From contig NC_006684.1 in NCBI RefSeq assembly GCF_000091045.1, positions 237,501 to 275,000 of the forward strand: 37,500 nucleotides of DNA. The letters are read 5' to 3'. Position 1 is the first letter of the stretch. Each line of letters starts with the position of its first letter. The DNA is from Cryptococcus deneoformans JEC21. Lineage: Eukaryota; Basidiomycota; Tremellomycetes; Tremellales; Cryptococcaceae. Below, piece by piece: positions 1-11,175 of the stretch. A program made the position numbers and the translations under genes. The notes under the pieces were generated by a model, which ran no database searches, was not told the DNA's origin, and was given only the letters and a program-made list of their open reading frames with translations.

Positions 1-269
1 ATGGGCAAAAGATAGATGGGAAGAGAAGATGGAGGATGTTTCGTGGAACAGTTGTGTTTGGAGAAAGCGCGAATGAGGCGACGCGGCTGGGTTGTGGCCG
101 GAAAACGACAGACGCGCGCGTGGTGGAGGGCGGATTTATTTTTTCCATTTTTCCTGTTTTTTTCCCGCGTGTTTCCGTGTGGCAGTGGAGGCCGCCTGTT
201 GGGTTCGACGAGTCGCAAGAGCAATGCCATATTCATGAAGGAAAGTACTATACAGATCTATAGCCTACG

Positions 270-1145
270 ATGAAGGTATGTCGGTAGGGTATGCTTCCAG
301 GGCCAAACTGACAGAGCTCAGTTCTCTAACACGGCACCGCAACATTTGGCGAATCGTGAAGTCCTGGATCACTTTATCTCTCTCAAGCAAGAGACCGATC
401 GCTTGGGAGAGGCCATCGCTCTCAAAAAGGCCAGGGATTCCGCGGCGGCAAGGAAGTTGTATCCGTTAGAAAGGGATGATCCGGACAAAAAGGACGATCC
501 TAGTTTATTTGAACCTCTCAATGCGGAGAAGGAAGCAGAGCTGAAGGTGGCAGAGAGAAGAGGATTAAGTGCGGAGTTGGTCTGGGTCCAGAACGAGGTG
601 AGTCTGACTGTTCCAACTCCATAAGGTATACTGATTCCATGCACAGGTTATAAAATATCTTTGTTCTGACATGGTACCGACTTCCCGTCAAACACCAGAG
701 GGCGTTGCTCAACTGGCAAACGAGCTGCAAGATCATCAACTTACAAAGGCCGAAATCCTTCAGTTATGTAATCTTGCACCTGGAGAACCAGTCACTCTCT
801 ACTCTGTAAGCCTTTGCATGTTTTAAAACCAGGATATTATTTAATGGTCTGGTACAGATAATAGAAGAAGCAGATACGCGTTTCTACCCCGATGCTTCTG
901 GGAAGCTGGACGAAATTGGCAACCAAATCTACAATACTCTCCTTACTTCCCCACCCGACGAACTTCTTCCCTACATGCCTGACCGGCCGGGTGCCGTTTC
1001 CAATGAGGATGTTTATGACCCAGTATATCTTGACAATGCCGATGCTGAGATGGAAGAGATGGCTATGATGCAGGAGGAAGAGTTCATCCACGAGACTGGA
1101 AGAGAAGGTGGAGTGGATGACGAGCAAGATGGAGATATGGACTAA
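270..1145 (+). CDS. RPC17: DNA-directed RNA polymerase III subunit RPC9/Rpc17 (CGRP-RCP-like)
   Basis: Small stalk subunit of RNA polymerase III, which pairs with Rpc25 and helps recruit TFIIIB at tRNA and 5S genes in the nucleus. Spliced by eye as four exons: 270-275, 322-597, 701-805 and 858-1145, giving 224 aa. The first exon holds only Met-Lys. The diagnostic Rpb4/RPC9 core is in exons 3 and 4 (about residues 106-140): a helix reading LTKAEILQLCNLAP followed by LYSIIEEADTRF, as in fungal Rpc17 and human CRCP. The N-terminal part (ANREVLDHF) fits the family's 'NxEV' start. The C-terminal tail is strongly acidic (Asp/Glu/Met-rich), also normal. The acceptor of intron 2 at 700/701 is a GAG rather than the nearby CAG, because only that keeps the core in frame. 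Family confidence is high; exact splice sites are less certain. Confidence 0.88.
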
Positions 1146-1689
1146 TAGGCGAGAGTGCTGGAGTCAAGAGCGACAAGTAATGAGCTGTAACGAGCTATAT
1201 ACCCTGCATATGCATACCTGTTGTATTCTGTAATGTTAGCTGAGCCGAAACCAGACGATACATATAAAATTGAATTTCGCAAAGAAGAACAATACAGGCA
1301 GCGGCGCTGGACAAGACCCCGGGCAATTTTCCCTGTAGATATGAGTATGGTGAGGTTTGTTAGGATCTGGGGCCTTGCTAATCTTATCCAGGGGTCTGTG
1401 TTATCTGGTCAAATATCGGGTGTGTGCGTCTGGTGCAATGACTGCCTGATGATGACATCGCACCTGCTTACGATCTTAAAAAAGGGACAGTTTATTGTGC
1501 TAGATAGTCGTGATCATACGCGTGTATCAGGCAGTAAAATTCCTTACTCCTCTGTATGATTTGGATCCAATTGAGTGTAATCAATCAGTGTTATTCTGTT
1601 AGGTCAAATAACATGCTCAAATATCGTATAATTAGTTGTCTGGACGTGACGCCCCTTAATTAAATTAGCTATAAAGCCTCACAAGCTTC
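1146..1689. other. Gene-free interval downstream of RPC17
   Basis: Holds the 3' untranslated region of RPC17 and AT-rich spacer. The longest open stretch (112 codons, 1221-1559, plus) has no recognisable motif and no splice pattern, so I do not call it a gene. The interval runs into the left edge of the decayed repeat-family gene. Confidence 0.5.
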
Positions 1690-4600
1690 GCAGCCCGCCG
1701 CGTGCCCAAAGAAGATGTTGCTGCAGTTTTTCTTTCTGTATGGGTTGACGATGCCTCAGGCAATCGCACCAAACAATAAAATAAACACCTCAATGTCTAC
1801 ATCAATAACATTAACCTCCCTGCACAGGTACTCGATAGCGAACAGTTCACAAATTTCGTCTCAACATCACAACACGCAACGTCCTCTGAACAGTTGTCGG
1901 AACTCATGAAGGTCATCGAGTGAGTCACTTATCTATAGGATTGAAGGAAACATGAACCAAAGCTGAGCCAATGCAGGAGAACCAGTGACGAGCCGATACG
2001 TGTATACAATAATTTTACACGTAGGCACTGCCATGTGATTCTCCGCGTGTCCTGCCTCCAATGTGATAAATCCTCAAGTTGACGATGTGGCATCACACAT
2101 TATCCACAATTATTCATGTGTTGGTCATGCGATGTGGGGATTTCGTTGGTGTTTCGTTAGACCCTGGAAGGGTTTTTTGCCCTCCATTCAGTGGGTAAAC
2201 ATACTCCGACATTGCTTTTCTATGTTCCCTAATTCAGAGAAGGGGGATGCCGAGCCCCAATGAAGGACGGTATCCTTAACGACCTCATGACTCAACTAGG
2301 AATCGCAACTAGGAATCGCTGCTGCAGGTGGGACATTGTATAAAATCAAGAAGATCCAGGCAGAAACTGGTTCTAAAGATTTATTCGTGAACCAATGGAT
2401 CAACCAGGTTCTGCCCAATTCCAAGCGGCTGAAGGAAGAGCAGAAGTCAGCAGAAGCGGTCATGCAGGAGGTCTGCAACTGGTTAGAAGAACAGCGCGGA
2501 GATAGATTTAACAGTGGTTTAACAGTGGGTTAGATGTTCCAGGTATGTTGTTTCTGCCATACAGCTAGCTTGAAGCGCTGACGGAAATTGAAGGCTTAGA
2601 CCCTGCCCAGGATACCCCAGTTGAGATTCTACATCCCATCCTTCTAGGCATAGCCAAGTATGGATGGTTGAGCTTCCATCGAAGCGGGATCATGAAGCAT
2701 AAAGGCAAAGTTGAAACCTTTTTGGCGAGATTGTGCTCCGTCTATAGAGATGATCTCAATGTAGATGATGTCGATCCTCGGTATGTTTGGCAATACCGTA
2801 ATAACCTTATAGGTTGCCCCTTCCGATTCATCTGCCAGCGAGCCCCACTACAGATGTATAATCTCTTAGACCATGCCGACCGACCCCTGTACCAATTGAT
2901 GTTGGCGATCGGTCGCTTAGCGGCGCATCTTTGGTACCCTGTCATCAGAGATATGCCGAAGTATCTGGTAAGTGGGAGAAAAGGCGTCTTGTAAACTTAA
3001 CTGATTTAACGGTATATGATAGGAGGAGCTTCAGATTTATGTTGACAACGTCCAAGATTATCTTGACGAAAGCCATCTGGACATGACTCTGAAGAAACCG
3101 AAGGTACATTGCTTCAGCACGCCTTACAGGATGTTCGACGTTTCGGCCCTCTATCAGGCAACCGAAAGGCAAGAAAATACAATGCTGTCTTCCGAGCTTG
3201 TCCCATATATGGTAACTGTTGTTGTAGTCGAGTACGTGTGATGTGGTGGAGGCTCAGGGAAAGGTTTGAGGGAAAGCGAGGAAGGATTCGGTTGGTTGGT
3301 CTTTAGTACGTTTCACATATGGATTTCTTATTTTTCTTGGCTAATTCTAATTCCAATTTTTTTTTCCAATTTTGATTCCGTTTCCTAGTTTTGGCTGAGA
3401 AAAAACTAGCAAGCGCCAAAAACAAGAAACCCATGATTTGCGCCGTTCTAATTCTTCTTTCCTTAAATCTAATCCAAGTTTTTCAGGAATGCAAATAAAT
3501 TCAGGCCTCAAATATTCATGTCTGCATGTTGAGTGAGGTCTTACGTCATGTTCGACAAGGTATCGACAACGGACACATCATTTCTTTCTACAAAAAGCAC
3601 AACTTTGCAAGTCCGCAAAATGGATAAATATGAACCCCTTGCCACCCCATTCCACAATCATACCCCTGTCAATCAAACCTTGCTAAGTACTGAGAGAAAC
3701 TTCTTGCATGTAGTCAACTTGAACATCCAGGAAGCGAAGGCAACATGACCCACCGTACCAGGACCAGGTCAGAAGCAGCTGATGAATAAGATCTGACCCT
3801 TCAAATTTGAGTTGGGATATATCGCTGGGCATTTGCAGGGAATGGCGGCTGCTGGAGGTACTGAAGATACCATTGGATGGTAAAATACGTGAGCAAGGAA
3901 AGATGAACTATCGTGACTAGCTCGCGACGCGACGCGATGAAGGTGTGCAAGATTCTTAATTATCTTAATTATTATGATGATGAACGACAACGGCAATGAC
4001 CGCAAATCAGAGGAATTTTTAGCAGCTCGAAAATTAGCAACTGCCACCCAAAATCATGCGTTCAAATATAATTCCTGCTGTTTCAAGCGAAAATTAGAAG
4101 CGTCGGCGACGTCCGATTTTCAACTAGAATTATTAATTAGCAAGAGAAAACTAGAAAATCCATATTTGAAACGTACTTTTCTTCTCTTTATTTATGCATC
4201 ACAGATAACCTAGATCTCAATAGTAACGGCTGAACAAACAGTCGTGATGTTGCTAACTGGTTTGCGCATGCTGATGTGGTTACGCATCTTGTCACCGGAG
4301 GCCTCTTCCAATACGAAGGAACGATGGTAACAGGGGGAGCAGAAGTCTTGGATTGCTGAAGCAACATCAAGACTTGGCCCTCCATTTCGGATGCTATGCT
4401 CCCAAGGAAAGACATCAAGGTAAAGATTTTCTATCATCAGGAGTAATGTATGGTATAGACTTTAACTGCTTATTGGCTGATAGGTCACGTGAGGCGGAAC
4501 AATGCATCCAACGGCAAAGGTTCCTATAGCTTGGAGGCAGGCTCTGGTGAGATCTGCCGACTTGGGACATGGGTTGTGGCAGTAGATAAGGTACAGCATG

Positions 4601-5160
4601 AGTTGAATGCTTCGGTACCACAAAAAAGGAGCCGACTGCTAATGTCAATATGTAGGGAAAGGTCCACATCGGACGAATCTCCAACATCGTACCTCCTAAC
4701 GCGGAGCAAGAAGCATTGGTAACAGTGAGGGTATGCAGAGTTGGACCTCGACATCCCGTGAACGACATGCCGACCCTTCGTGATTTCGGAGACTGCGTGA
4801 TACTGCCATCTGTGGTGAGTGCTTCAATGAATATGTTGGAACTAAAGCTGAGTCTCCATGTCTTATCGAACCTGCAGACCGTTGAATTCAAGATCGCAAT
4901 GGAGCATGACTGTCAATACGTCCAGTGCGAAGCCACAGGCGCCCGGCACCAGATGCAAGAACGGCAAGAGACTGAGAGAGTCACAAGATCATGAACACCG
5001 CGATGATGAACACTTCATCATCAATATCTTGCCCTTGCACAATCCACACCTGGTCCGAGAAGTCTTGCCTGCAGAGCTTACAGCTCCAAAACGTGCCTTC
5101 CCAGATCGACAGGGCCGGCTGAGGGAGGTAGTGGATAGGACGGGAAATGGGAATAGATAG
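1690..5160 (+). pseudogene. Decayed member of a repetitive basidiomycete (probably transposon-derived) protein family
   Basis: Fragments of one large protein can be followed in order across 3.5 kb, but they jump between frames and meet stops. Seen in sequence: a start-like DDASGNRTKQ segment (about 1735-1770), an FVSTSQHATS segment (about 1855), a block with TGSKDLFVNQWINQVLPNSK (about 2365-2430), the landmark DTPVEILHPILLGIAKYGW (about 2610-2670), a conserved WQYRNNLIGCPFR stretch (about 2800), and DVRRFGPL plus YNAVFRACPIYGN (about 3125-3215). Near the end come HDCQYVQCEATGARHQMQER (about 4905) and, in another frame, FIINILPLHNPHLVREVLP (about 5015-5075). From memory, this order matches large multi-copy hypothetical proteins of mushrooms and tremellomycetes, usually considered transposon-associated. 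In the present copy several frames are broken and the region 3300-4200 is unreadable, so it is a relic. I did not find terminal repeats or target duplications. Confidence 0.75.
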
Positions 5161-5778
5161 TCAATGAGGTCAAAGAGGGCAGAGATGCGCCGACAGACGA
5201 GGGTGTTTTGAGCGAAGTAGTCACACCGGTTGTAGTGGATATTGATATGAATTGAGGATGACCAGTGTTGGAATCAGTATAATTGGCGTTTCATTGAAGG
5301 TCATGGTGATTTTGCAGAATGATATCGACATGAGCTCAGTAGTCCCTTATAAGAAAGGGTGATGAGATGTCAGTGATTACGACTGGTTAATGTATCATTC
5401 TGATATTCTTTTGATTTCGACATCAGACTGATATACATCCATGTGCCGCATCAGACTGATATGTTCCTGATCTCCGCGGATGCATCAGACACGCCTCGTC
5501 GCAGTCTGATACCAGGGTTCAGCAGCCGTGTATTTGGTGCTGAGTGTATGATGCGGAGATGCCATCCGCAGCAAGTGATCGGCGGCCGGACGGCGGGCAA
5601 AGAAGTGGAATAAGAAGCTCAATTATTTATTGATGTTCCTTGGTGTCCTCGGTCGGCTGGTGCACAGATTTCCATCTTATCGACATCTACTACCCTGTCA
5701 TTTTCAGCAGTACAATACCATACCACATAGATGCCTGGAACACCACGGGTACATCACAGGACAGACCTACATATCTAG
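5161..5778. other. Upstream region of the Zn2Cys6 factor gene
   Basis: No gene is supported. It separates the repeat relic from the ATG at 5779 and presumably holds promoter and 5' leader. The short phrase ATCAGACTGATAT recurs around 5422-5462 (ATCAGACTGATATACAT and ATCAGACTGATATGTTC, with a third CAGTCTGAT-type inverted copy near 5501). This small repeated or palindromic motif could be an operator, but nothing proves it. Confidence 0.4.
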
Positions 5779-8700
5779 ATGGCCACCCAACTGGCCATGG
5801 ACTGGACGGACTTTCACCACTCTCAGTGGCCGAAGCAACAAGATAGTGGCGGCCTTGTACCGCCCACCGACGAATGGGATCTTAATGACGTCCTCAACAC
5901 GGAAATGTTTGGCTCCTCAAGTACTCTTGCGGCTTCATCATCGGAGCAAGAGCCTCGACCATCGTCAAGTAACAGCCTTCCACTGAACATATCTGAGCCC
6001 CTGGGCTCCAATGATGCCCTGTTCCAGTCATATATTTCGCAGAGCACGAAAATGTTAGGCGGGATGGGAGAGACTGAACAATTATTGGAAACGGAGCGTG
6101 CATTTCCTGGAGATGGAGCATTGCCCTCTTCCATTACAAACCCTCGTGGTCGTGCCGTTACCGCAGACGCCCCTACCCCGTCGTACAAACCGGCGTCGGC
6201 ATCTGGAGAACCTCCTTTGAGGAGAGGGATGTGCGTATATTGAAGATCGATATGCTCAGTTGAGGAGCTGACATTCGAGTTTAATTAGGGCTTGTATGTT
6301 TTGCCGGCGAAGGAAACTTGTCAGTGACTCATAGAGCAAGATAGAGGATAGTAGTTGACCACTGACGATAGCGGTGCTCTGGAGAAAAGCCAACATGTGC
6401 GAGCTGTGTCAGACACAACCAATCATGTGAATACCGGGTAACTGAAAATTTTTCAAAGGTTCGATCCCGAAAGAGTAGGTTGATGACATACCGCTGGACC
6501 ATAGCTAACGCAATGTCCCAGATGGAATCTATGAGGGCAACCATAACCCAAATTATCACTATTCGCAACGACCTATCGCCAATTTCTCAGTTCCTTTACC
6601 TCCTATTTTTGGTGGCCTTTTATCTTATGCTCCTGCACAGCACGAACAACCCGGATTTGATCCAGTTCCTTCCAACGCTTCTTCTTCCACCCCTTCCGTT
6701 TCGGCAATATTCAATTCCGCCTCCCAAGCTGTACAGCCTTGCCCCTCACCCTCCACAAATACCGACCATCCTCCACAGTCTTCGGCACCGGAAACCGTTA
6801 GCTTCTTTCCGGAGAAGGAAGAGGAGGACGCCGTTGAGCGTTTAACCGAACGACTAGGAGAATTTCTGTTTAGTCACAAAGGGAGTGAAGATACCTCTCG
6901 AGCTGTGGATACCCCCACTCTGAGTAAAGAAACGGGGTGGCAAAAGAAAAGGAAGACGGGGAAAGATGGCAGATGGGCGACGGATGGGAAGCCGACGAGC
7001 GAGAATGTAAGACGGGCTGGAGTTCTGCAGACGACGATAGAGTCTGATGGGTTGAGTAATGAGACTCGTAATGCTTTGTGAGTGAGATGTGACTTCCCGA
7101 TCCTTGCCAGCTAACCAATGTCCCTAGGCTGGAGTTCTTCCTGTCAAGCCCATACAAGTTCTTTGACATGAATATCCCTCGTTTGCGATATCGCTTGTCA
7201 TTTACCGATAAGAGAAGACCGGCGTTGGCACTGTTGAATGCGATGGTAAGTTTGAGATTGACATTGAAGGATGTTTAACTCATCTAATGCCCAATGTTTA
7301 GTATCTATGGGCCGCGCGACTTTCTGATGTGCCCAACTCTGATGCAATGGAGCGACATTTCTTCACCAAAGCTTGTCAACATCTGGGGTCTGCCACCGCA
7401 AGCGATGATCAACTCATGGACACTATCAGAGCTGCTGCCCTTCTAAGCATCTACATGTATACCCGAAGCCGCTATCACGAGGTAAGCAATCGAGCACTAG
7501 TGAATCTTATGTGCTGATCGCTGGGACGTGGGGATTAGGGCTGGTTAGTAGCAGGTGTCGCTGTTAGACTGGTACTTTCCTCGGGTATACATCAAATTTC
7601 TTCTCTCACTTTCCAGCCTTCTCCCTCCGAAGATCCGCTACTGCGTAACAGAGTTCATCTTCTTTCGCCTCCTAAAGATCCCATAGAGCTGGGGGAGCGC
7701 GTACATACTTTGCAAGTCCTTTAATAATTATTCAATTCCTAATCTAACAATGCCTTGCAGTTGGATTGTGTTTATAGTGGAGCGAGCAGGGGCGTTAGCG
7801 ACTGGGTTTCCATCTACCATACGTGACGAAGATATCTTGACGCCTTTTGGCAAGCCTCTGAGCGACATATCATCCGTAAGATGCTGATGCATTGAAAGAC
7901 GAGGGCACAGTGGCTAATGAGCTGTAGCAAAACGTCACTCTACATGATGATATCACTATAACGGACATGTATCACGATACAGGCGACTCGAATCCCAAAA
8001 CGATTTATACACACAAGTACACTCAACCTCTAACGCATCATTGGATCTTAACTGATTTATGGTTTAGTTCACAATGGATCCAGGCATTAGCAATACTCGA
8101 ACGGGCTTCAAAACTAGCTTTCCTCAAACCTTCCCGAGACTCTGATTATACAAAGGCTTGGGTGGAATACACAAACGCCCTACGTTCCAGCAACGCTCAA
8201 GCATCTCCCCCTTCGCCGCCACCTGTTTATCTTAATCAACCGAAGCACAGGAACCCGAGAGAGTACCGAGAATGTCTGCTGGCTTTGGACAATCTTCGTA
8301 AAAATTTGGGTGTGGAGGGACTATCGCCTTTAGAGAGGAAGAGGATGGCCGATGCCATTGGAGCGCAATTGGTTATCCCGCCCAGGACAATCCATTTGGT
8401 AAGTGAGGATCGTTTTCCCTCAAGGAATTCTTTTCTCACTGCTACATTGCAGCATCATCACTTTGCAGCGACTGAGCTGCTGCTTCATGACATCAACTGT
8501 ACAGATGCTGATAATAGCGAGGCTATGAAAGCTGCTCGTCAGAGTGTCGATCTGATTAGGTGTCTGCCTCAAACTGTAAGTCCCCAACCGTTATCTTTTC
8601 ATATGTATAGTCTCGGCGAGCTGACCTCGTCTGGTATCAAAGACGTATCATCGCTTCGACGGGGAGATTTCAGTAGTATGGTGTTTGATTGCAAAGTGTA

Positions 8701-9022
8701 TGATCAAGGAGTTGGGGCGTTTAAAGCGAGCTGGAGATGACGATGGTAAGTTGAAATATACATAGATTTCTGTCGCCTAATCTGAGCGAATATTTGTGCG
8801 AAGCAGCTTGTGAACTAGTTTCTGAGGACGTCGACGTCATCATTAACGAACTACATCATGTTGGAGAAGCGTTACATATGTCGTAAGTGTGGTCCATATC
8901 AAAAGAACGATCAGTTCAACTTATGTCTGCTTAGTCGTACACAAGCGAAGGCGATGGAAGAGCTCAAACGTGTAGTTCTGTCAAGCCATAAAGAGCCAAC
9001 TTCACCTGTCGGAAATGCCTAG
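5779..9022 (+). CDS. Zn2Cys6 binuclear-cluster fungal transcription factor
   Basis: Nuclear DNA-binding regulator; target genes cannot be inferred. Exons by eye: 5779-6230, 6289-6319, 6372-6474, 6522-7077, 7128-7245, 7302-7481, 7539-7711, 7761-7875, 7928-8398, 8453-8575, 8643-8745, 8807-8882 and 8935-9022, in phase throughout, 862 aa. The cluster straddles the first two introns: CMFCRRRKLRC then SGEKPTCASC and VRHNQSC, spacing C-x2-C-x6-C-x6-C-x2-C-x6-C, at about residues 153-180. The N-terminus is Ser/Pro/acidic. After a Ser/Pro-rich linker comes a fungal-specific transcription factor domain (PF04082-like) beginning near FFLSSPYKFFDMN and including YLWAARLSD, GWLVAGVAVRL and HTFWIVFIVERAGAL. 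The intron at 7712-7760 appears to start with GC. A further possible 51-nt intron lies at 8017-8067 and is in frame either way. The first ATG of the frame was chosen as start. Confidence 0.85.
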
Positions 9023-9904
9023 GGGAAATCAGAGGTTTACGAGAGAGCCGTGGATGTGCTGTATGTGTGTTCCTGATATCTGTGTCTTTACTCCAGCGGA
9101 CAACTCACATAAGGTTTCTGATAGAGAGTCGGTATGTATGTCTTGCATAATCCTTCCACTGCTTGTATGCATGTACTTTAGATGATCTGTTATTCCTACT
9201 CGCGCTTGAGTATTTCAACTGCGCTCTGCGGTTACTCTGAACCCGGCAATTGGCAGTGAGACACCCATCAACTGCTGTTCGCCGTCGGGACAGAAACGGG
9301 CCCGTGCACTCAGCTGTGTGTGCCCCTGGGGTTTTGCCACCCTGTATAGGTGGTTTTACAAGAGCGCTACCATCACGCGGGCGGTGCCAGATCGATGGCC
9401 CAGTACTCGGCACAAAGGACCCTGACACTGGACCATACTGGACGGGGACGCTGTTCGAATCTCGTTGGAGACTGGTGAAGTGGATTTCTGAAGCAAAAGA
9501 TTTCTGACTGCCACTGTCTTGCTTTGGTAATCATGATACCAAGCATTGCAGCAGCACACCACGGTCCTAGCTAAAGGACCGGCCTGGCACGCATAGAACA
9601 GCGATGCACACGATGCACCTGCTGTCGCGAACCTTGCCAGCACCAGTCGAGAGACTCGCCCGCTCGCGTGTAGGGTTTTCCCAGTTATTCGGTTATATAG
9701 CTTGGGTTTCCCTTTTTGCTTCCATCGCTGCTATGGATCCAAAGGAGAGACTCGCGGTGGAAGCCTCCAGCACGTTCGCATTGACGTCAGGAAGCCGTTA
9801 TCACACACACCTCCTTTGGCTCCTATATATTGGCCCGCTGGAGAGGGCTGTGCCGACGTACTCACTTGTCTCTAATCGCCACTGACAGCCATATACCCAC
9901 AGCC
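9023..9904. other. Intergenic region without a supported gene
   Basis: Contains the 3' end of the transcription factor transcript and the upstream region of the next gene. Open stretches of 85-107 codons on both strands (for example 9250-9507 plus, 9105-9428 minus) have no motif or splice logic. A conserved-looking sequence was not recognised. A missed 5' exon of the following gene could lie here. Confidence 0.4.
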
Positions 9905-10969
9905 ATGTTTGCGCCGAGGATATTCGAAAGCCCTGCGAGGAATATGCACGTAGGTCGACTATCTTGATGCAAAGTGCCTGGCTCACCTTGTTTGCGCAAG
10001 TGGCGAAACTATCAGTACAACGGTCCTCTGACTCCAGACATGGAAATGGCGTTCAAAAAGGAAGCTTCTCGAGCTCTTTCTCGCAGTATGATGATGTTCT
10101 CTAATCAAACGCGGTTCAGTCAACGACGCTGACGGGAGAGATAGTAGGCTCTGGATCTCTTGGTTTCTCTGTCTCGACCTCTGCCACTACCGTAAACGGT
10201 GTTACAACCGGTATGACCGAGTTTCAGGTGGGCAAGGGAACGGCCTGGACGGCAGAGGAGACGGCCGTGCTAGATGCAAAGTTTGCAGCGCTGGCGCCGA
10301 ACGGGAGGATGGTCGGGTAAGTCGGTTTGGTTATGTCCAACGTAACATCAAAAAGTTCCGTATAGTGAATTATTGACTTGGCCCAGTCCGAATGGGCGGT
10401 CCTTGATCATGACTGGATCATCGCAACAACCAACGATGAGCCGTGTTGAAGATACTCCTCGAGCGATCGAAGCTCCTCCTCCGGTCCACCATGACACACA
10501 GGACTATACCCCTTTGCACCACGACCAAGTCTCACACCGCTATGCCAGTCCGTCGCCCTCAAAGCATTCCAGACGGGGCGCTCCCTACGCTCCAAGCGTG
10601 AATGCTGCCCCTCCGCAATCTGTTCAACCTTTTTACAGTCCCACGCCACCCAATATCCCTTTGAATCAACACTATACTCAACCTGAAGCCAAACCTCTCC
10701 CACCCACATTGCTTTACCAGCCAACTCCATTACCCTATCCGGCTTTACCTCGTTCTGCTCTTTCCCATCATAGCCACCACCCCACCCATGCGAATGACCC
10801 AAACCACCCACATGCCCATTTTGCTCCCTCACCTACCGATGCCGGTCCATCTACAAGTCGCAGACTGTCCAGGACGCCCGCTCCAGGCACTCCCGCTGCG
10901 TCTGCAAGACTTGGTAGCTTCAAATCAATCACTTCCAGGTTCAAAAAGACCAAGGAGACGACTGTATAG
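9905..10969 (+). CDS. Unrecognised protein with Pro/His-rich tail
   Basis: I do not recognise the family. Four exons give a phase-consistent 294-aa product: 9905-9949, 10001-10085, 10145-10316 and 10387-10969. The first about 43 residues are MFAPRIFESPARNMH and then a WRNYQYNGPLTPDMEMAF segment with a basic end. Next comes a Ser/Thr/Gly-rich stretch (GSGSLGFSVSTSATT) and an acidic-Ala segment (WTAEETAVLDAKFAALAPNG). The last exon encodes about 195 residues dominated by Pro, His, Ser and Thr, closing with a basic cluster around RRLSRTPAPGTPA and FKSITSRFKKTK. There is no signal peptide or transmembrane helix, so a low-complexity intracellular protein is likely. The acceptor at 10144/10145 was chosen because only it joins the two convincing frames. 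Additional upstream exons cannot be excluded. Confidence 0.6.
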
Positions 10970-11154
10970 CCACTTGACCACTTACAAGTAGACTCCATGT
11001 TTTACATATGACGTCTAATGCATGTGATAATCATCCCTGCGTTAAAAAGTGGAGGATACTGAGGATACTTTTCCAATCTATTTTGAGGTATACACTGATC
11101 CTTTCTTTTTTTGTTTTTGAAAACCTTCCTCAGGTAAAAAAAAATCTATCATAA

Positions 11155-11166
11155 CCCCCCCCCCCC
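11155..11166. repeat. Homopolymeric C run (12 C)
   Basis: An uninterrupted run of twelve C between the unrecognised gene ending at 10969 and the ceramide synthase stop at 11176. It lies in the 3' flank of the latter and is a likely hotspot for length variation and sequencing error. Confidence 0.9.
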
Positions 11167-11175
11167 GCTGAAGAA

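Noticed and set aside
1221..1559. 112-codon open frame downstream of RPC17
   Set aside because: No motif, splice logic or homologous wording; it is probably chance in 3' flanking DNA.
6438..6458. GTAACT...CAAAG as an intron after the zinc cluster
   Set aside because: It would be only 21 nt, too short for splicing, and the sequence is open in frame, so it is kept as exon.
6459..6469. GGTTCGATCCC, a perfect tRNA B-box-like sequence
   Set aside because: It lies in a coding exon of the Zn2Cys6 factor. No A box at the right distance and no cloverleaf could be folded around it.
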